NCBI GenBank assembly: GCA_045578245.1
Contig: JAZNJX010000098.1
Span: 1 to 64,000 of the forward strand
Direction of reading: 5' to 3'
Length of the DNA: 64,000 nucleotides
Source: Fimenecus sp045578245
GTDB taxonomy: Bacteria > Bacillota > Clostridia > Oscillospirales > Acutalibacteraceae
Shown: piece by piece, positions 18,750 through 26,684 of the stretch
Layout of the letters: each line of letters starts with the position of its first letter
Numbering within the stretch: position 1 is the stretch's first letter
Made by a program: the position numbers and the translations under genes
Notes under the pieces: model-generated
The model's input: only the letters and a program-made list of their open reading frames with translations
What the model was told of the DNA's origin: nothing
Databases searched by the model: none

Positions 18750-19318
18750 GAACTGCAACAATAGCTAGAAAAACAAAAGAAACAGATATTAACTTGACAC
18801 TCTGTCTTGATGGTGGTGAAGTTAAAGTCTGCACAGGTGTTGGTTTTTTTGACCATATGCTTACAGCATTTGCAACTCATGCTGGTTATGGACTCAATGT
18901 AACTTGTAAAGGTGACACAGAGGTCGATTGTCACCATACAGTTGAAGATATCGGAATTGTCCTTGGTCAGGCACTTTTTGAGTGTTTGGGTGACAAATCA
19001 AACCTTGTTCGTTATGGTAGCTTCTTTGTACCAATGGATGAGGCACTTGGTTTTTGTGCAGTTGATATCTGCAATCGTGCATACACAGTTTTCGAAGCTG
19101 ATTTTCCACAGGAAAAATGTGGAGATTTCGATGCTTGTATGTGTGTGGAATTCTTCCGTGCAGTTGCTGACAATGCAAAAATTACTGTTCATCTTCGTGC
19201 ACCTTATGGCGACAATTCTCACCATATTGCTGAAGCAATTTTCAAGGCATTTGGTCATGCAATGAGTATTGCAACAGAAAAAACAGACAAAACACTTTCA
19301 ACAAAGGGGACTCTTTAA
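18746..19318 (+). CDS. hisB: Imidazoleglycerol-phosphate dehydratase
   Basis: Monofunctional HisB dehydratase of 190 residues, which removes water from imidazoleglycerol phosphate. The duplicated metal-binding motifs are visible as CHHTVEDIGIVLGQAL and DNSHHIAEAIFKAFGHA, along with GVGFFDHMLTAFATH. The phosphatase domain of enterobacterial HisB is absent, so a separate histidinol phosphatase is needed. It is followed by hisA only 3 bp later, with no hisH between them. Confidence 0.97.
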   Translation: MRTATIARKTKETDINLTLCLDGGEVKVCTGVGFFDHMLTAFATHAGYGLNVTCKGDTEVDCHHTVEDIGIVLGQALFECLGDKSNLVRYGSFFVPMDEALGFCAVDICNRAYTVFEADFPQEKCGDFDACMCVEFFRAVADNAKITVHLRAPYGDNSHHIAEAIFKAFGHAMSIATEKTDKTLSTKGTL

Positions 19319-19321
19319 AAT

Positions 19322-20035
19322 ATGATTATTTTTCCGGCAATAGATATAAAAGATAAAGAATGCGTCCGCCTTTATAAAGGTGACTTTGCAACAGCCGGTA
19401 AAGTGGCAGACAGTTATATGGAAACTGCACTTAATTTCAAAAAAGCAGGTGCTGAGTGGATACATATGGTAGATTTGAATGGTGCACTTGATGGTGTCCG
19501 TATCAATTCCGACATTTTCCTTGATGTTGCAAAAAACAGTGGACTTAAGGTCGAAGTCGGCGGTGGCATCCGTACAATGAAGGATGTTGATTTCTACATT
19601 CAGAATGGCATCGAGAGAGTAATTATCGGCTCTGCAGCTCTTAAGAATCCACAGCTTGTAAAAGAAGCTTGTAAGGAATTCGGTGATAGAATCGCAGTTG
19701 GAATTGATGCTAAAAACGAGATGGTTGCAACTGAGGGTTGGACGGAAAAAAGTGATATTCACTACATTGACCTTGCAAAAAGAATGGAAGATTTCGGTGT
19801 AAAATATATCATCTTTACGGATATCGACTGTGATGGTATGCTTTCAGGTCCAAATCTTGAACAATTAGAAAAACTCAACGACGTGGTTTCATGCAACATT
19901 ACTGCGAGTGGTGGTATTAAGGATATACAGAATATCATTGACCTCAAAAACGCTAATATGTATGGTGCAATATGCGGTCGATCAATTTACAGTGGCACAT
20001 TGAATTTAGCTGAGGCTATCAAGGAGTGTGAATAA
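19322..20035 (+). CDS. hisA: Phosphoribosylformimino-AICAR phosphate isomerase HisA
   Basis: This 237-residue TIM-barrel isomerase opens the ProFAR ribose ring. N-terminal FPAIDIKDKECVRLYKGDF has the catalytic Asp, with VEVGGGIRTMKDV, RVIIGSAALKNP, the second catalytic Asp in FTDIDCDGMLSGPN, and TASGGIKD. HisF is similar, but the DIDCDGM pattern and the start favour HisA. In most operons hisF follows; here hisI comes next, so the glutamine amidotransferase HisH and cyclase HisF must be elsewhere. Confidence 0.95.
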   Translation: MIIFPAIDIKDKECVRLYKGDFATAGKVADSYMETALNFKKAGAEWIHMVDLNGALDGVRINSDIFLDVAKNSGLKVEVGGGIRTMKDVDFYIQNGIERVIIGSAALKNPQLVKEACKEFGDRIAVGIDAKNEMVATEGWTEKSDIHYIDLAKRMEDFGVKYIIFTDIDCDGMLSGPNLEQLEKLNDVVSCNITASGGIKDIQNIIDLKNANMYGAICGRSIYSGTLNLAEAIKECE

Positions 20036-20036
20036 T

Positions 20037-20351
20037 ATGAACCTTGATAAATATTTTGTAAAGGCAGAGTTAATCCCTGCAATTATCCAGGAAGAAAGCA
20101 CAGGAGAAATCTTAATGCTTGCCTATATGAATAAAGAATCAATGGCAAAAACTCTCGAAACAGGCTACACTTGGTTCTGGAGTCGCTCTCGTCAGGAACT
20201 CTGGAACAAAGGTGCAACGTCAGGTCATTTACAGAAGGTTATTTCAATTCATGGGGACTGTGATGACGATACGTTATTAATAAAAGTTGAACAGACAGGT
20301 CCTGCTTGTCATACAGGCAGTAAATCTTGTTTTTTTAATAAAATCAAATGA
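20037..20351 (+). CDS. hisI: Phosphoribosyl-AMP cyclohydrolase
   Basis: HisI of 104 residues hydrolyses the adenine ring of PR-AMP. It has LAYMNKESMAKTLETGYTWF, WSRSRQELWNKGATSGH and the metal-binding DCDDDTLLIKVEQTGPACHTG cysteine/aspartate pattern. ATG 20037 is ten bases after AAGGAG; a GTG at 20028 is too close to that site. It is separate from hisE, unlike the fused enterobacterial enzyme. Confidence 0.95.
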   Translation: MNLDKYFVKAELIPAIIQEESTGEILMLAYMNKESMAKTLETGYTWFWSRSRQELWNKGATSGHLQKVISIHGDCDDDTLLIKVEQTGPACHTGSKSCFFNKIK

Positions 20352-20361
20352 GGGATAAACA

Positions 20362-20688
20362 ATGAACGATACTTTAGTAAATCTTTATGAAACAATCCTT
20401 GAAAGAAGAGAGAATAAACAAGAGGGTTCATACACTTGCTATCTTTTTGAAAAAGGACTTGATAAAATCCTTAAAAAAGTCGGTGAGGAATGCTCCGAAA
20501 CTATAATTGCTGCAAAAAATGGTAATAAGGAAGAGACTGTCGGCGAAATCAGTGACCTTATTTTCCACCTCTTTGTTATGATGGCAAACGAGGGTATTGC
20601 AGTAGAAGATGTCATGGCAGAACTCGACAAGAGAAGCAATAAAACAGGAAATTTAAAGACATTCCATCAGGTTGATAAAAATTCATAA
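20362..20688 (+). CDS. hisE: Phosphoribosyl-ATP pyrophosphatase
   Basis: HisE, 108 residues, removes pyrophosphate from PR-ATP. It has an all-alpha MazG-like fold with the motif KKVGEECSETIIAAKN and the E-I-S-D-L-I-F-H-L segment that coordinates magnesium. It is the last biosynthetic gene of the operon and starts 10 bp after hisI with GAGGG. The peptidase gene follows 12 bp later and may share the transcript. Confidence 0.94.
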   Translation: MNDTLVNLYETILERRENKQEGSYTCYLFEKGLDKILKKVGEECSETIIAAKNGNKEETVGEISDLIFHLFVMMANEGIAVEDVMAELDKRSNKTGNLKTFHQVDKNS

Positions 20689-20700
20689 GGAGAGAAAGAT

Positions 20701-22167
20701 ATGAAAATTTTGTGGATTATCCTTGGACTTTTAGGACTCTTTATTATTGTAACACTTATCCGTGCTGCTTTCTTTAAGGAGAAAAAACAACAGACAGAAA
20801 AGCTTCTCCCGGAAATGATTAACATGGAAAAGTACTGTCAGGATTTAAGTGATGCAATTAAAATCAAGACTATTTCAAACTATGACAGAGAACTTGTTGA
20901 CTGGGCAGAATTTGAAAAGTTCCATGTATTTTTGGAAGAAAGATTCCCATTGGTACATAAAACTATGACACGTACAAAGATTGCAGATGCAAGCCTTGTT
21001 TACAAGTGGGAAGGTACAGACCCAAGCCTTGATGGTATTGCAATGCTTGCACATCAGGACGTTGTGCCAATTACTGCTGGTACGGAGCAGGATTGGGAAC
21101 ACGAACCATTCAGCGGTTACAATGACGGTGAGTTTATCTGGGGCAGAGGCGCAATGGATATGAAAAATCACCTTATTGCTGTAATGGAATGCATGGAGGA
21201 ACTTATCAACGAGGGCTTCCGTCCAAAGAGAACAGTTTATATCTGTTTAGGTCACAATGAAGAAGTGGTTGCTGCACCTGACAATGGTGCAAAGCAGATT
21301 GCAGCTTATCTCAAAGAACAGGGTGTTCACCTTGAAGCAGTCCTTGATGAAGGTGGAGCAATTCTTCCGGTTAAACTTGGAAAACTCCTTGACATCAACC
21401 TTACAGGTGTTGGTATTGCTGAAAAAGGTAGTGTAAACTATAAAGTTAGTGTAAATGCAAAGGGTGGTCACTCATCACAGCCACCTAAGCATACTGCAGT
21501 GGGTAAGCTTGCTGATGTAATCAAGGATATTGAAAATCATCAGTTCAAGGCAACAATGCCTGATTATCTCAAACAGCTCATTAAACGAGTTGGTATGAAT
21601 GCAGGTTATCCTTTGAGAGTAGTCCTTGTAAATGCTCCGATTTTACAGCCACTCATCCTTGCCATTGCGAAAAATATCCCTGCAGCAGCTTCTCTTATCC
21701 GTACTTGTACAGCTGTTACAATGGCAGAAGGTAGCCCACAGTTTAATGTTCTTCCTCAGAAGGCAAGTGTAACAGTTAACTTCCGTACAATGCCTGGCGT
21801 TACAATTAAGGATGTTGAAAAGCATATCCGTGACAGCGTAAGAAATAAGGATATTGAAGTGGAGTTCCTCGTTGGTAAAGAGTCATCACAGGTTTCTCCA
21901 ACTGACTCAAAAGCATTCCAGACAATTAAGGAATTAGCAGAAGCACAGAACAGCAAAAATCTTGTTACACCATTCCTTGTAATGGGTGGCACAGATGCTT
22001 ATAACTATGAGCCTGTATGTGAAAATATTTACAGATTTGCTCCTTTCGTTGCAGATACAAAGCTTCTTCTCTGTACTCATGGTACAAATGAAAGAATCCC
22101 AATTGCTTGTTGTGAAGATGCAATTGCATTCTTTAAGAGATATGTACGCAAAATGACCCAAGACTAA
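20701..22167 (+). CDS. M20 family metallopeptidase with N-terminal membrane anchor
   Basis: This 488-residue protein belongs to the M20 zinc peptidase family, closest in style to the carboxypeptidase S-type dipeptidases. An N-terminal hydrophobic helix (residues 1-25, ILWIILGLLGLFIIVTLI) would anchor it to the membrane. Metal ligands are AHQDVVP (first His), WGRGAMDMK (bridging Asp), GHNEEV (Glu pair), EGG, and the C-terminal HGTNERIP. The dimerisation domain lies in the middle (KGGHSSQPPKH). It follows hisE at 12 bp with a GGAGAG site. Peptide hydrolysis is well supported; the substrate is not. Confidence 0.87.
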   Translation: MKILWIILGLLGLFIIVTLIRAAFFKEKKQQTEKLLPEMINMEKYCQDLSDAIKIKTISNYDRELVDWAEFEKFHVFLEERFPLVHKTMTRTKIADASLVYKWEGTDPSLDGIAMLAHQDVVPITAGTEQDWEHEPFSGYNDGEFIWGRGAMDMKNHLIAVMECMEELINEGFRPKRTVYICLGHNEEVVAAPDNGAKQIAAYLKEQGVHLEAVLDEGGAILPVKLGKLLDINLTGVGIAEKGSVNYKVSVNAKGGHSSQPPKHTAVGKLADVIKDIENHQFKATMPDYLKQLIKRVGMNAGYPLRVVLVNAPILQPLILAIAKNIPAAASLIRTCTAVTMAEGSPQFNVLPQKASVTVNFRTMPGVTIKDVEKHIRDSVRNKDIEVEFLVGKESSQVSPTDSKAFQTIKELAEAQNSKNLVTPFLVMGGTDAYNYEPVCENIYRFAPFVADTKLLLCTHGTNERIPIACCEDAIAFFKRYVRKMTQD

Positions 22168-22177
22168 TTCTTTTTGG

Positions 22178-22317
22178 CATATTTTCCGTAAAACTGCCTT
22201 GCTTTCGACTCGCAGTATACTTGATACAGCTTCGTCTTCGCAAGATTGTTTTACAAAAAATCTGCTTAAAAAAGGAGTAAGGGTCCATATTTTCCGTAAA
22301 ACTGCTTTGCTTTTGAC
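22178..22317. repeat. 32-bp direct repeat pair in intergenic DNA
   Basis: The segments 22178-22209 and 22286-22317 are the same at 30 of 32 positions and start CATATTTTCCGTAAAACTGC. They are 108 bp apart, between the peptidase and dockerin genes. This is probably a decayed duplication or a small dispersed repeat; no function is apparent. Otherwise the 240-bp gap holds only the promoter of the next gene. Confidence 0.6.
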
Positions 22318-22331
22318 CAAGGGTATATTTC

Positions 22332-22360
22332 TTGACAATGAAGCGATAATATGATTTAAT
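22332..22360 (+). promoter_or_regulatory. Promoter of the dockerin protein gene
   Basis: TTGACA (22332-22337) and TTTAAT (22355-22360) are spaced by 17 bp, about 48 bp before the ATG, which has a TAGGAGGAAA ribosome site. Confidence 0.7.
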
Positions 22361-22408
22361 AGACTTGTAAGTTTTCTTATTTTTATGAAAATTTAGGAGG
22401 AAATTATT

Positions 22409-23698
22409 ATGAAAAAGACAATTTCTATTCTTTTAGCATTGGTAATGGCATTGTCAGTATTTTCTGTAATGGCATTAGCAGAAGAAACACCTGATATAAC
22501 TTATGAAGTTCTTTCAGAAGAAGAGAAAACTTGTAAAGTTACAGGTGCGAAAGCAGGCACAGTTAATTTAGTAATTCCTGCTGAAATTGATGGATATAAG
22601 GTTGTTTATATTGACAATCGCGCTTTCTCATCAAACAAGGAAATTAAGACAGTTCAGATTGCTGATACAGTAGAAAGAATCGGACAATACGTTTTCTCAA
22701 CAACAGAATTCTATAAAGATGAAGCAAACTGGGAAGATGGTGTTCTTTATGTTGGTAAGTTTGTTATAGTTGCAAAATCAACTCTTGAGGGTGAATATGC
22801 AATTAAAGCAGGTACAACTGTAATGGCAGATGGTGCGTTTAGAAGCTGTAAAAAACTTACTAAAATCACAATTCCTGAGGGAATGAAAGCGATAAGCCTT
22901 TTGGCATTTAGAGATTGTGAGACATTAGCAGAAGTTGTATTCCCATCGACACTTAAGTCTATTGGCTCATATGCATTTCTTCATTGTACAGCACTTAAAG
23001 CTGTAACTCTTCCAGAAAGCTTGGAAAAGATAGGCTCATATTCATTTAATGATTCTGGTCTTACAGATGTTACAATTCCTGCAAGTGTTAAAGAAATTGA
23101 TAAATATGCTTTTTGCCATTGCGCTGATTTGACAGCAATCAATGTTGCAGAAGCAAATGAAAATTATTCATCAGCATCAGGAATTCTTTACAATAAGGAT
23201 AAAACAACAGTTGTTTATGTTCCATACAAGGTTGATTATTCAACCTTTGAACTCCCAGAAACAGTAACAACTATTGGTAAAGGTGCTTTTGAGGGCGCAA
23301 CCTTTGAAGAGTTTGAAATTCCAGAAACTGTAACAACTATTGAGAATGCAGCATTTGAGGGCTGTGCAAATCTTAAAAAAGTTAAGATTCCTGCAAGTGT
23401 AACAGAAATTGCTGACAATGCTTTTGCGAAATGTCACGCTCATTTTGTTATCGAGGCACCAGAGGGGTCATATGCATATTCGTATGCATTAGAGAATGGT
23501 TACATTTTAAATGGTATCATGGGCGATGTAACAGGTGACGGTAAAGTAACTGCTATCGATGCAAGACAGATATTACAATGTGCTGCTTCGAATGCAGAGT
23601 TTTCTCCTGAACAAATTAAGTTAGCAGATTTAAATGGGGATGGAAAAGTTACTGCATTTGATGCGCGCTTAGCACTTCAAGTAGCTGCGAACTCATAA
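22409..23698 (+). CDS. Secreted BspA-type leucine-rich-repeat protein with dockerin
   Basis: A 429-residue exported protein. Residues 1-25 are a typical signal peptide (MKKTISILLALVMALSVFSV then ALAEE). The middle is a run of BspA/TpLRR repeats (A-F-x-x-C-x-x-L-x-x-[IV]-x-[IL]-P). The C-terminal 65 residues hold two dockerin repeats, GDVTGDGKVTAIDARQILQ and ADLNGDGKVTAFDARLALQ, with calcium-binding Asp/Asn residues. It would attach to a cohesin scaffold or to the surface and may bind host or plant material. It is a single-gene unit with its own promoter and terminator. No catalytic domain is visible. Confidence 0.9.
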   Translation: MKKTISILLALVMALSVFSVMALAEETPDITYEVLSEEEKTCKVTGAKAGTVNLVIPAEIDGYKVVYIDNRAFSSNKEIKTVQIADTVERIGQYVFSTTEFYKDEANWEDGVLYVGKFVIVAKSTLEGEYAIKAGTTVMADGAFRSCKKLTKITIPEGMKAISLLAFRDCETLAEVVFPSTLKSIGSYAFLHCTALKAVTLPESLEKIGSYSFNDSGLTDVTIPASVKEIDKYAFCHCADLTAINVAEANENYSSASGILYNKDKTTVVYVPYKVDYSTFELPETVTTIGKGAFEGATFEEFEIPETVTTIENAAFEGCANLKKVKIPASVTEIADNAFAKCHAHFVIEAPEGSYAYSYALENGYILNGIMGDVTGDGKVTAIDARQILQCAASNAEFSPEQIKLADLNGDGKVTAFDARLALQVAANS

Positions 23699-23713
23699 TT
23701 TTAACGAGTAAAA

Positions 23714-23748
23714 AAGTAGGGCAGGTGAAAACTTGTCCTACTTTTTTT
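23714..23748 (+). terminator. Intrinsic terminator after the dockerin gene
   Basis: AAGTAGG and CCTACTT arms flank a loop of about 15 nt and run into seven T residues. Confidence 0.8.
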
Positions 23749-23757
23749 GTAGTTAAG

Positions 23758-23786
23758 TTGACAATTGAAAGATAATCGTTTATACT
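23758..23786 (+). promoter_or_regulatory. Strong sigma-A promoter before the THUMP methyltransferase
   Basis: TTGACA (23758-23763), 17-bp spacer, TATACT (23781-23786); the gene starts 32 bp later. Confidence 0.8.
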
Positions 23787-23817
23787 AACTATGATTAATG
23801 TATAATGGAGTAGTTTA

Positions 23818-24933
23818 ATGTTGATGAAGTTTTCCGCACCATGCCTTTTAGGGTTGGAAGGATTGGTCGCTCAGGAATTGCGTGATATGGACGCCATAAA
23901 TGTTGTGGCAAATAATGGTAGAGTTGATTTTGAGGGCGATGAAAGTATTCTTGCTCGTGCAAATATTGGCTCACGTTATAGTGAAAGAATATTAATTCGA
24001 ATGGGTGAGTTTAAGGCAGTAACCTTTGAACAACTTTTTCAAGGAGTAAAGAAAATACCTTGGGAAAAATGGATTTCTAAAACAGATGCTTTCCCTGTAA
24101 AAGGATATTCACTTAATTCAAAGCTTTTTTCCGTAAGTGACTGTCAGGCAATTATTAAAAAAGCAGTTGTTGAAAGACTTAAAGAAAAATATAAAATATC
24201 TTGGTTTGAGGAAACAGGACCTATTCATCAGATTCAGTTTTCAATAATGAAAGATGTTGTTACTGTATTTATTGATACATCCGGTGTGGGATTGCACAAG
24301 AGAGGTTATCGACCTGTTGCGAATTCAGCTCCGATTAAAGAAACCCTTGCGGCAGCAATGGCTGACCTTGCAAGACTTCGTCATTATCACACACTTTATG
24401 ATGTGTGTTGTGGTTCAGGCACAATTCTTATTGAGGGTGCTATGAAAGCACTTAATATTGCACCCGGACTTAAACGGTCCTTTATCTCTGAAAGATTTGA
24501 GAATATCGATTCTAAATTCTGGCAACAGGAAAGAATGAGAGCTGCTGATATGGTTATTCAGGATGCTGATTTTATGGCTTATGGCTCCGATATTGATTTC
24601 CGTGCTCTTGAGGTTGCAAGAGAAAATGCAAGACGTGCCGGAGTAGGAATGAAAATCGACCTTTCAAAAAGAGATTTAAAAGATTTTACAAGAAAAAGTG
24701 AGAAAGGCACTGTCATTTGCAACCCACCTTATGGTGAGCGAATGTTAGATATAAAAGCAGCCGAGGATATTTACAAAACAATGGGGAACATCTTTACTCC
24801 TGAAAGAGGTTGGGCATACTATATTATAAGTCCCGACGAGGAATTTGAAAAAGTCTTTGGCAGAAAAGCAGACAAAAGACGTAAACTATATAACGGTATG
24901 ATAAAATGCCAGTTATATATGTATTACAAGTAA
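23818..24933 (+). CDS. THUMP-domain class I RNA methyltransferase (YpsC/RlmL-like)
   Basis: This 371-residue protein has an N-terminal ferredoxin-like/THUMP RNA-binding region and a C-terminal Rossmann methyltransferase domain of the N2-guanine family (RlmL/YpsC type). SAM-binding DVCCGSGTILIEGA and the catalytic NPPYGERM motif are clear, with GYRPVANSAPIKETLAAA between the domains. It should methylate a guanine in 23S rRNA. It starts a transcript that continues into the lipid kinase gene. Confidence 0.92.
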   Translation: MLMKFSAPCLLGLEGLVAQELRDMDAINVVANNGRVDFEGDESILARANIGSRYSERILIRMGEFKAVTFEQLFQGVKKIPWEKWISKTDAFPVKGYSLNSKLFSVSDCQAIIKKAVVERLKEKYKISWFEETGPIHQIQFSIMKDVVTVFIDTSGVGLHKRGYRPVANSAPIKETLAAAMADLARLRHYHTLYDVCCGSGTILIEGAMKALNIAPGLKRSFISERFENIDSKFWQQERMRAADMVIQDADFMAYGSDIDFRALEVARENARRAGVGMKIDLSKRDLKDFTRKSEKGTVICNPPYGERMLDIKAAEDIYKTMGNIFTPERGWAYYIISPDEEFEKVFGRKADKRRKLYNGMIKCQLYMYYK

Positions 24934-24946
24934 TTAGGAGAACGAT

Positions 24947-25873
24947 ATGAAACACATTTTTATAGTTAACCCTGTTTCGGGTAAAGGAAAAAATGCGAAA
25001 AATTATATCCCTACAATTGAAAAGTATATTAAAGAAAAAAATCTTAATGCGGATATTTATGTAACAAGTGCAAGCCGTGACGGTATGCGTTATGTTGAGG
25101 AAGTTGCAAAAAAAGGTGAACCGGTAAGATTCTATTCTTGTGGGGGAGATGGAACTCTCTACGAAATCGTAAACGGATGCTATAAATATCCAAATTGTGA
25201 AGTTGCAAATATTCCATTAGGCTCAGGTAATGATTTTAGCCGCCTTTTCGGTAGAAATACAAATATTGACGACCATGTAAATGGTGTTCCTGTAAAACTT
25301 GACCTTATTGAAACAGATGGTCAGGTTGCAATTAATGAATGTGCAATGGGTATCGACTCTGAAGTTTGTGCAAGACAAGTTAAGTATAAGCAGTTGCCAT
25401 TAGTTAATGGTGAGTTGGCATATACTCTTTCCGCACTTCGTTGTGTTGTTTTCAGTAAGGTTAATAATAAATTCAGAATAACAATCGACCACGACAAGGT
25501 TTATGAGGATGATTTCCTTTTCTGCTATATCGGAAATTCACGATGGTATGGTGGTGGATATATGGCGGCGCCGGGTGCTATGCCTAACGATGGTCTTATT
25601 GACTGTGTTATGGTAAGATACACAAAGGAAATTGCTAAAAAAGGTCCTCTTGGTTTACTTCCACTTTTGGATAAATATAAGAATGGCGAACACCTTAATT
25701 GGGACTTTACAAAACTTGTTCATTGTAAGCATGTTAAGATTGAGAGTCAGAACCCTGCAGCAGTTAATGTTGATGGTGAATGTGCTTATGTTACAGAACG
25801 TGAGTTCCAACTTTTAGAGGGTGCAATTACATTTATTGTGCCTCGTGGCTCAAAATTTCTTGAATTGATATAG
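24947..25873 (+). CDS. Diacylglycerol kinase-like lipid kinase (DagK/YegS family)
   Basis: Soluble lipid kinase of the DAGK catalytic superfamily, 308 residues. Signatures are FIVNPVSGKGKNAK, the nucleotide loop SCGGDGTLYEIVNG and IPLGSGNDFSR, and the C-terminal AVNVDGE. Members recycle diacylglycerol to phosphatidate, for example after lipoteichoic acid synthesis. It is 13 bp downstream of the THUMP gene with an AGGAG site and ends in a strong terminator. Confidence 0.9.
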   Translation: MKHIFIVNPVSGKGKNAKNYIPTIEKYIKEKNLNADIYVTSASRDGMRYVEEVAKKGEPVRFYSCGGDGTLYEIVNGCYKYPNCEVANIPLGSGNDFSRLFGRNTNIDDHVNGVPVKLDLIETDGQVAINECAMGIDSEVCARQVKYKQLPLVNGELAYTLSALRCVVFSKVNNKFRITIDHDKVYEDDFLFCYIGNSRWYGGGYMAAPGAMPNDGLIDCVMVRYTKEIAKKGPLGLLPLLDKYKNGEHLNWDFTKLVHCKHVKIESQNPAAVNVDGECAYVTEREFQLLEGAITFIVPRGSKFLELI

Positions 25874-25884
25874 TAAAAAACAGG

Positions 25885-25919
25885 ATGGTGGATGAGGAAA
25901 GTCTTATCCACCATTTTTT
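25885..25919 (+). terminator. Intrinsic terminator after the lipid kinase gene
   Basis: A perfect 9-bp stem ATGGTGGAT (25885-25893) with ATCCACCAT (25906-25914) is followed by six T residues. Confidence 0.85.
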
Positions 25920-25934
25920 AGAGGATAATGCAAG

Positions 25935-26684
25935 GTGTATAATTTTTTTGTTAATGAAAATCAGAGATTAAACGATAAATACGTGATAAAAGATTCGGAT
26001 TTTAACCACATAAAAAATGTGCTTAGAATGACTGTTGGTGACACTTTTCTTGTGAGTGATAATGGTGTCAGCAACCTTTGTGAAATTGAAGGATTTGAAA
26101 GTGAATCTGTAATAGCAAGGATAATTGAGGAGAATTATAACGACACGAGTCTTCCAATCAGTATTTATCTTTTCCAAGGGCTTCCCAAAGGGGATAAAAT
26201 GGAATTGATTATTCAAAAAACTGTGGAATTAGGTGTCGAGAGTGTAATTCCTGTGGAAATGAATCGTTGTGTTGTGAAACTTGATGATAAGAAAAAGAGA
26301 AGCAAGGTTTCTCGTTGGCAATCTATTTCCGAAAGCGCAGCAAAGCAGAGTAAATGCAATAAAATTCCAGAGATTACGGATGTGCTTACATACAAACAGG
26401 CGTTGGAAAAAGCAAAAGAACTTGATTTGCTTTTAGTTCCTTATGAAAGCAAAAACGGAATGGAAGATACAAAAGAGGCACTTTCACAAATCAAAAAAGG
26501 TATGTCCGTAGGTATCCTAATCGGTCCAGAGGGCGGATTTGACGAGAAAGAAATTGAACTTGCAACAGAAAACGGAGGAAAGACCGTATCCTTAGGCAAG
26601 AGAATTCTCCGTACCGAAACTGCTGCAATCACATCTGTTGGAATGTGTATGCTGCATGCTGAAATGTTTTTGGGTGAGGAATAA
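25935..26684 (+). CDS. rsmE: 16S rRNA (uracil-1498-N3)-methyltransferase RsmE
   Basis: RsmE, 249 residues, SPOUT-class methyltransferase acting on U1498 of 16S rRNA. It has an N-terminal PUA-like RNA-binding domain (HIKNVLRMTVGD), LFQGLPKGDKMELIIQKTVELGV, and the trefoil-knot SAM site IGPEGGFDEKEIELA with LGKRILRTETAAI. The start is GTG at 25935. Its stop overlaps the ATG of the next methyltransferase gene (TAATG), so the two rRNA enzymes are coupled. Confidence 0.95.
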   Translation: MYNFFVNENQRLNDKYVIKDSDFNHIKNVLRMTVGDTFLVSDNGVSNLCEIEGFESESVIARIIEENYNDTSLPISIYLFQGLPKGDKMELIIQKTVELGVESVIPVEMNRCVVKLDDKKKRSKVSRWQSISESAAKQSKCNKIPEITDVLTYKQALEKAKELDLLLVPYESKNGMEDTKEALSQIKKGMSVGILIGPEGGFDEKEIELATENGGKTVSLGKRILRTETAAITSVGMCMLHAEMFLGEE

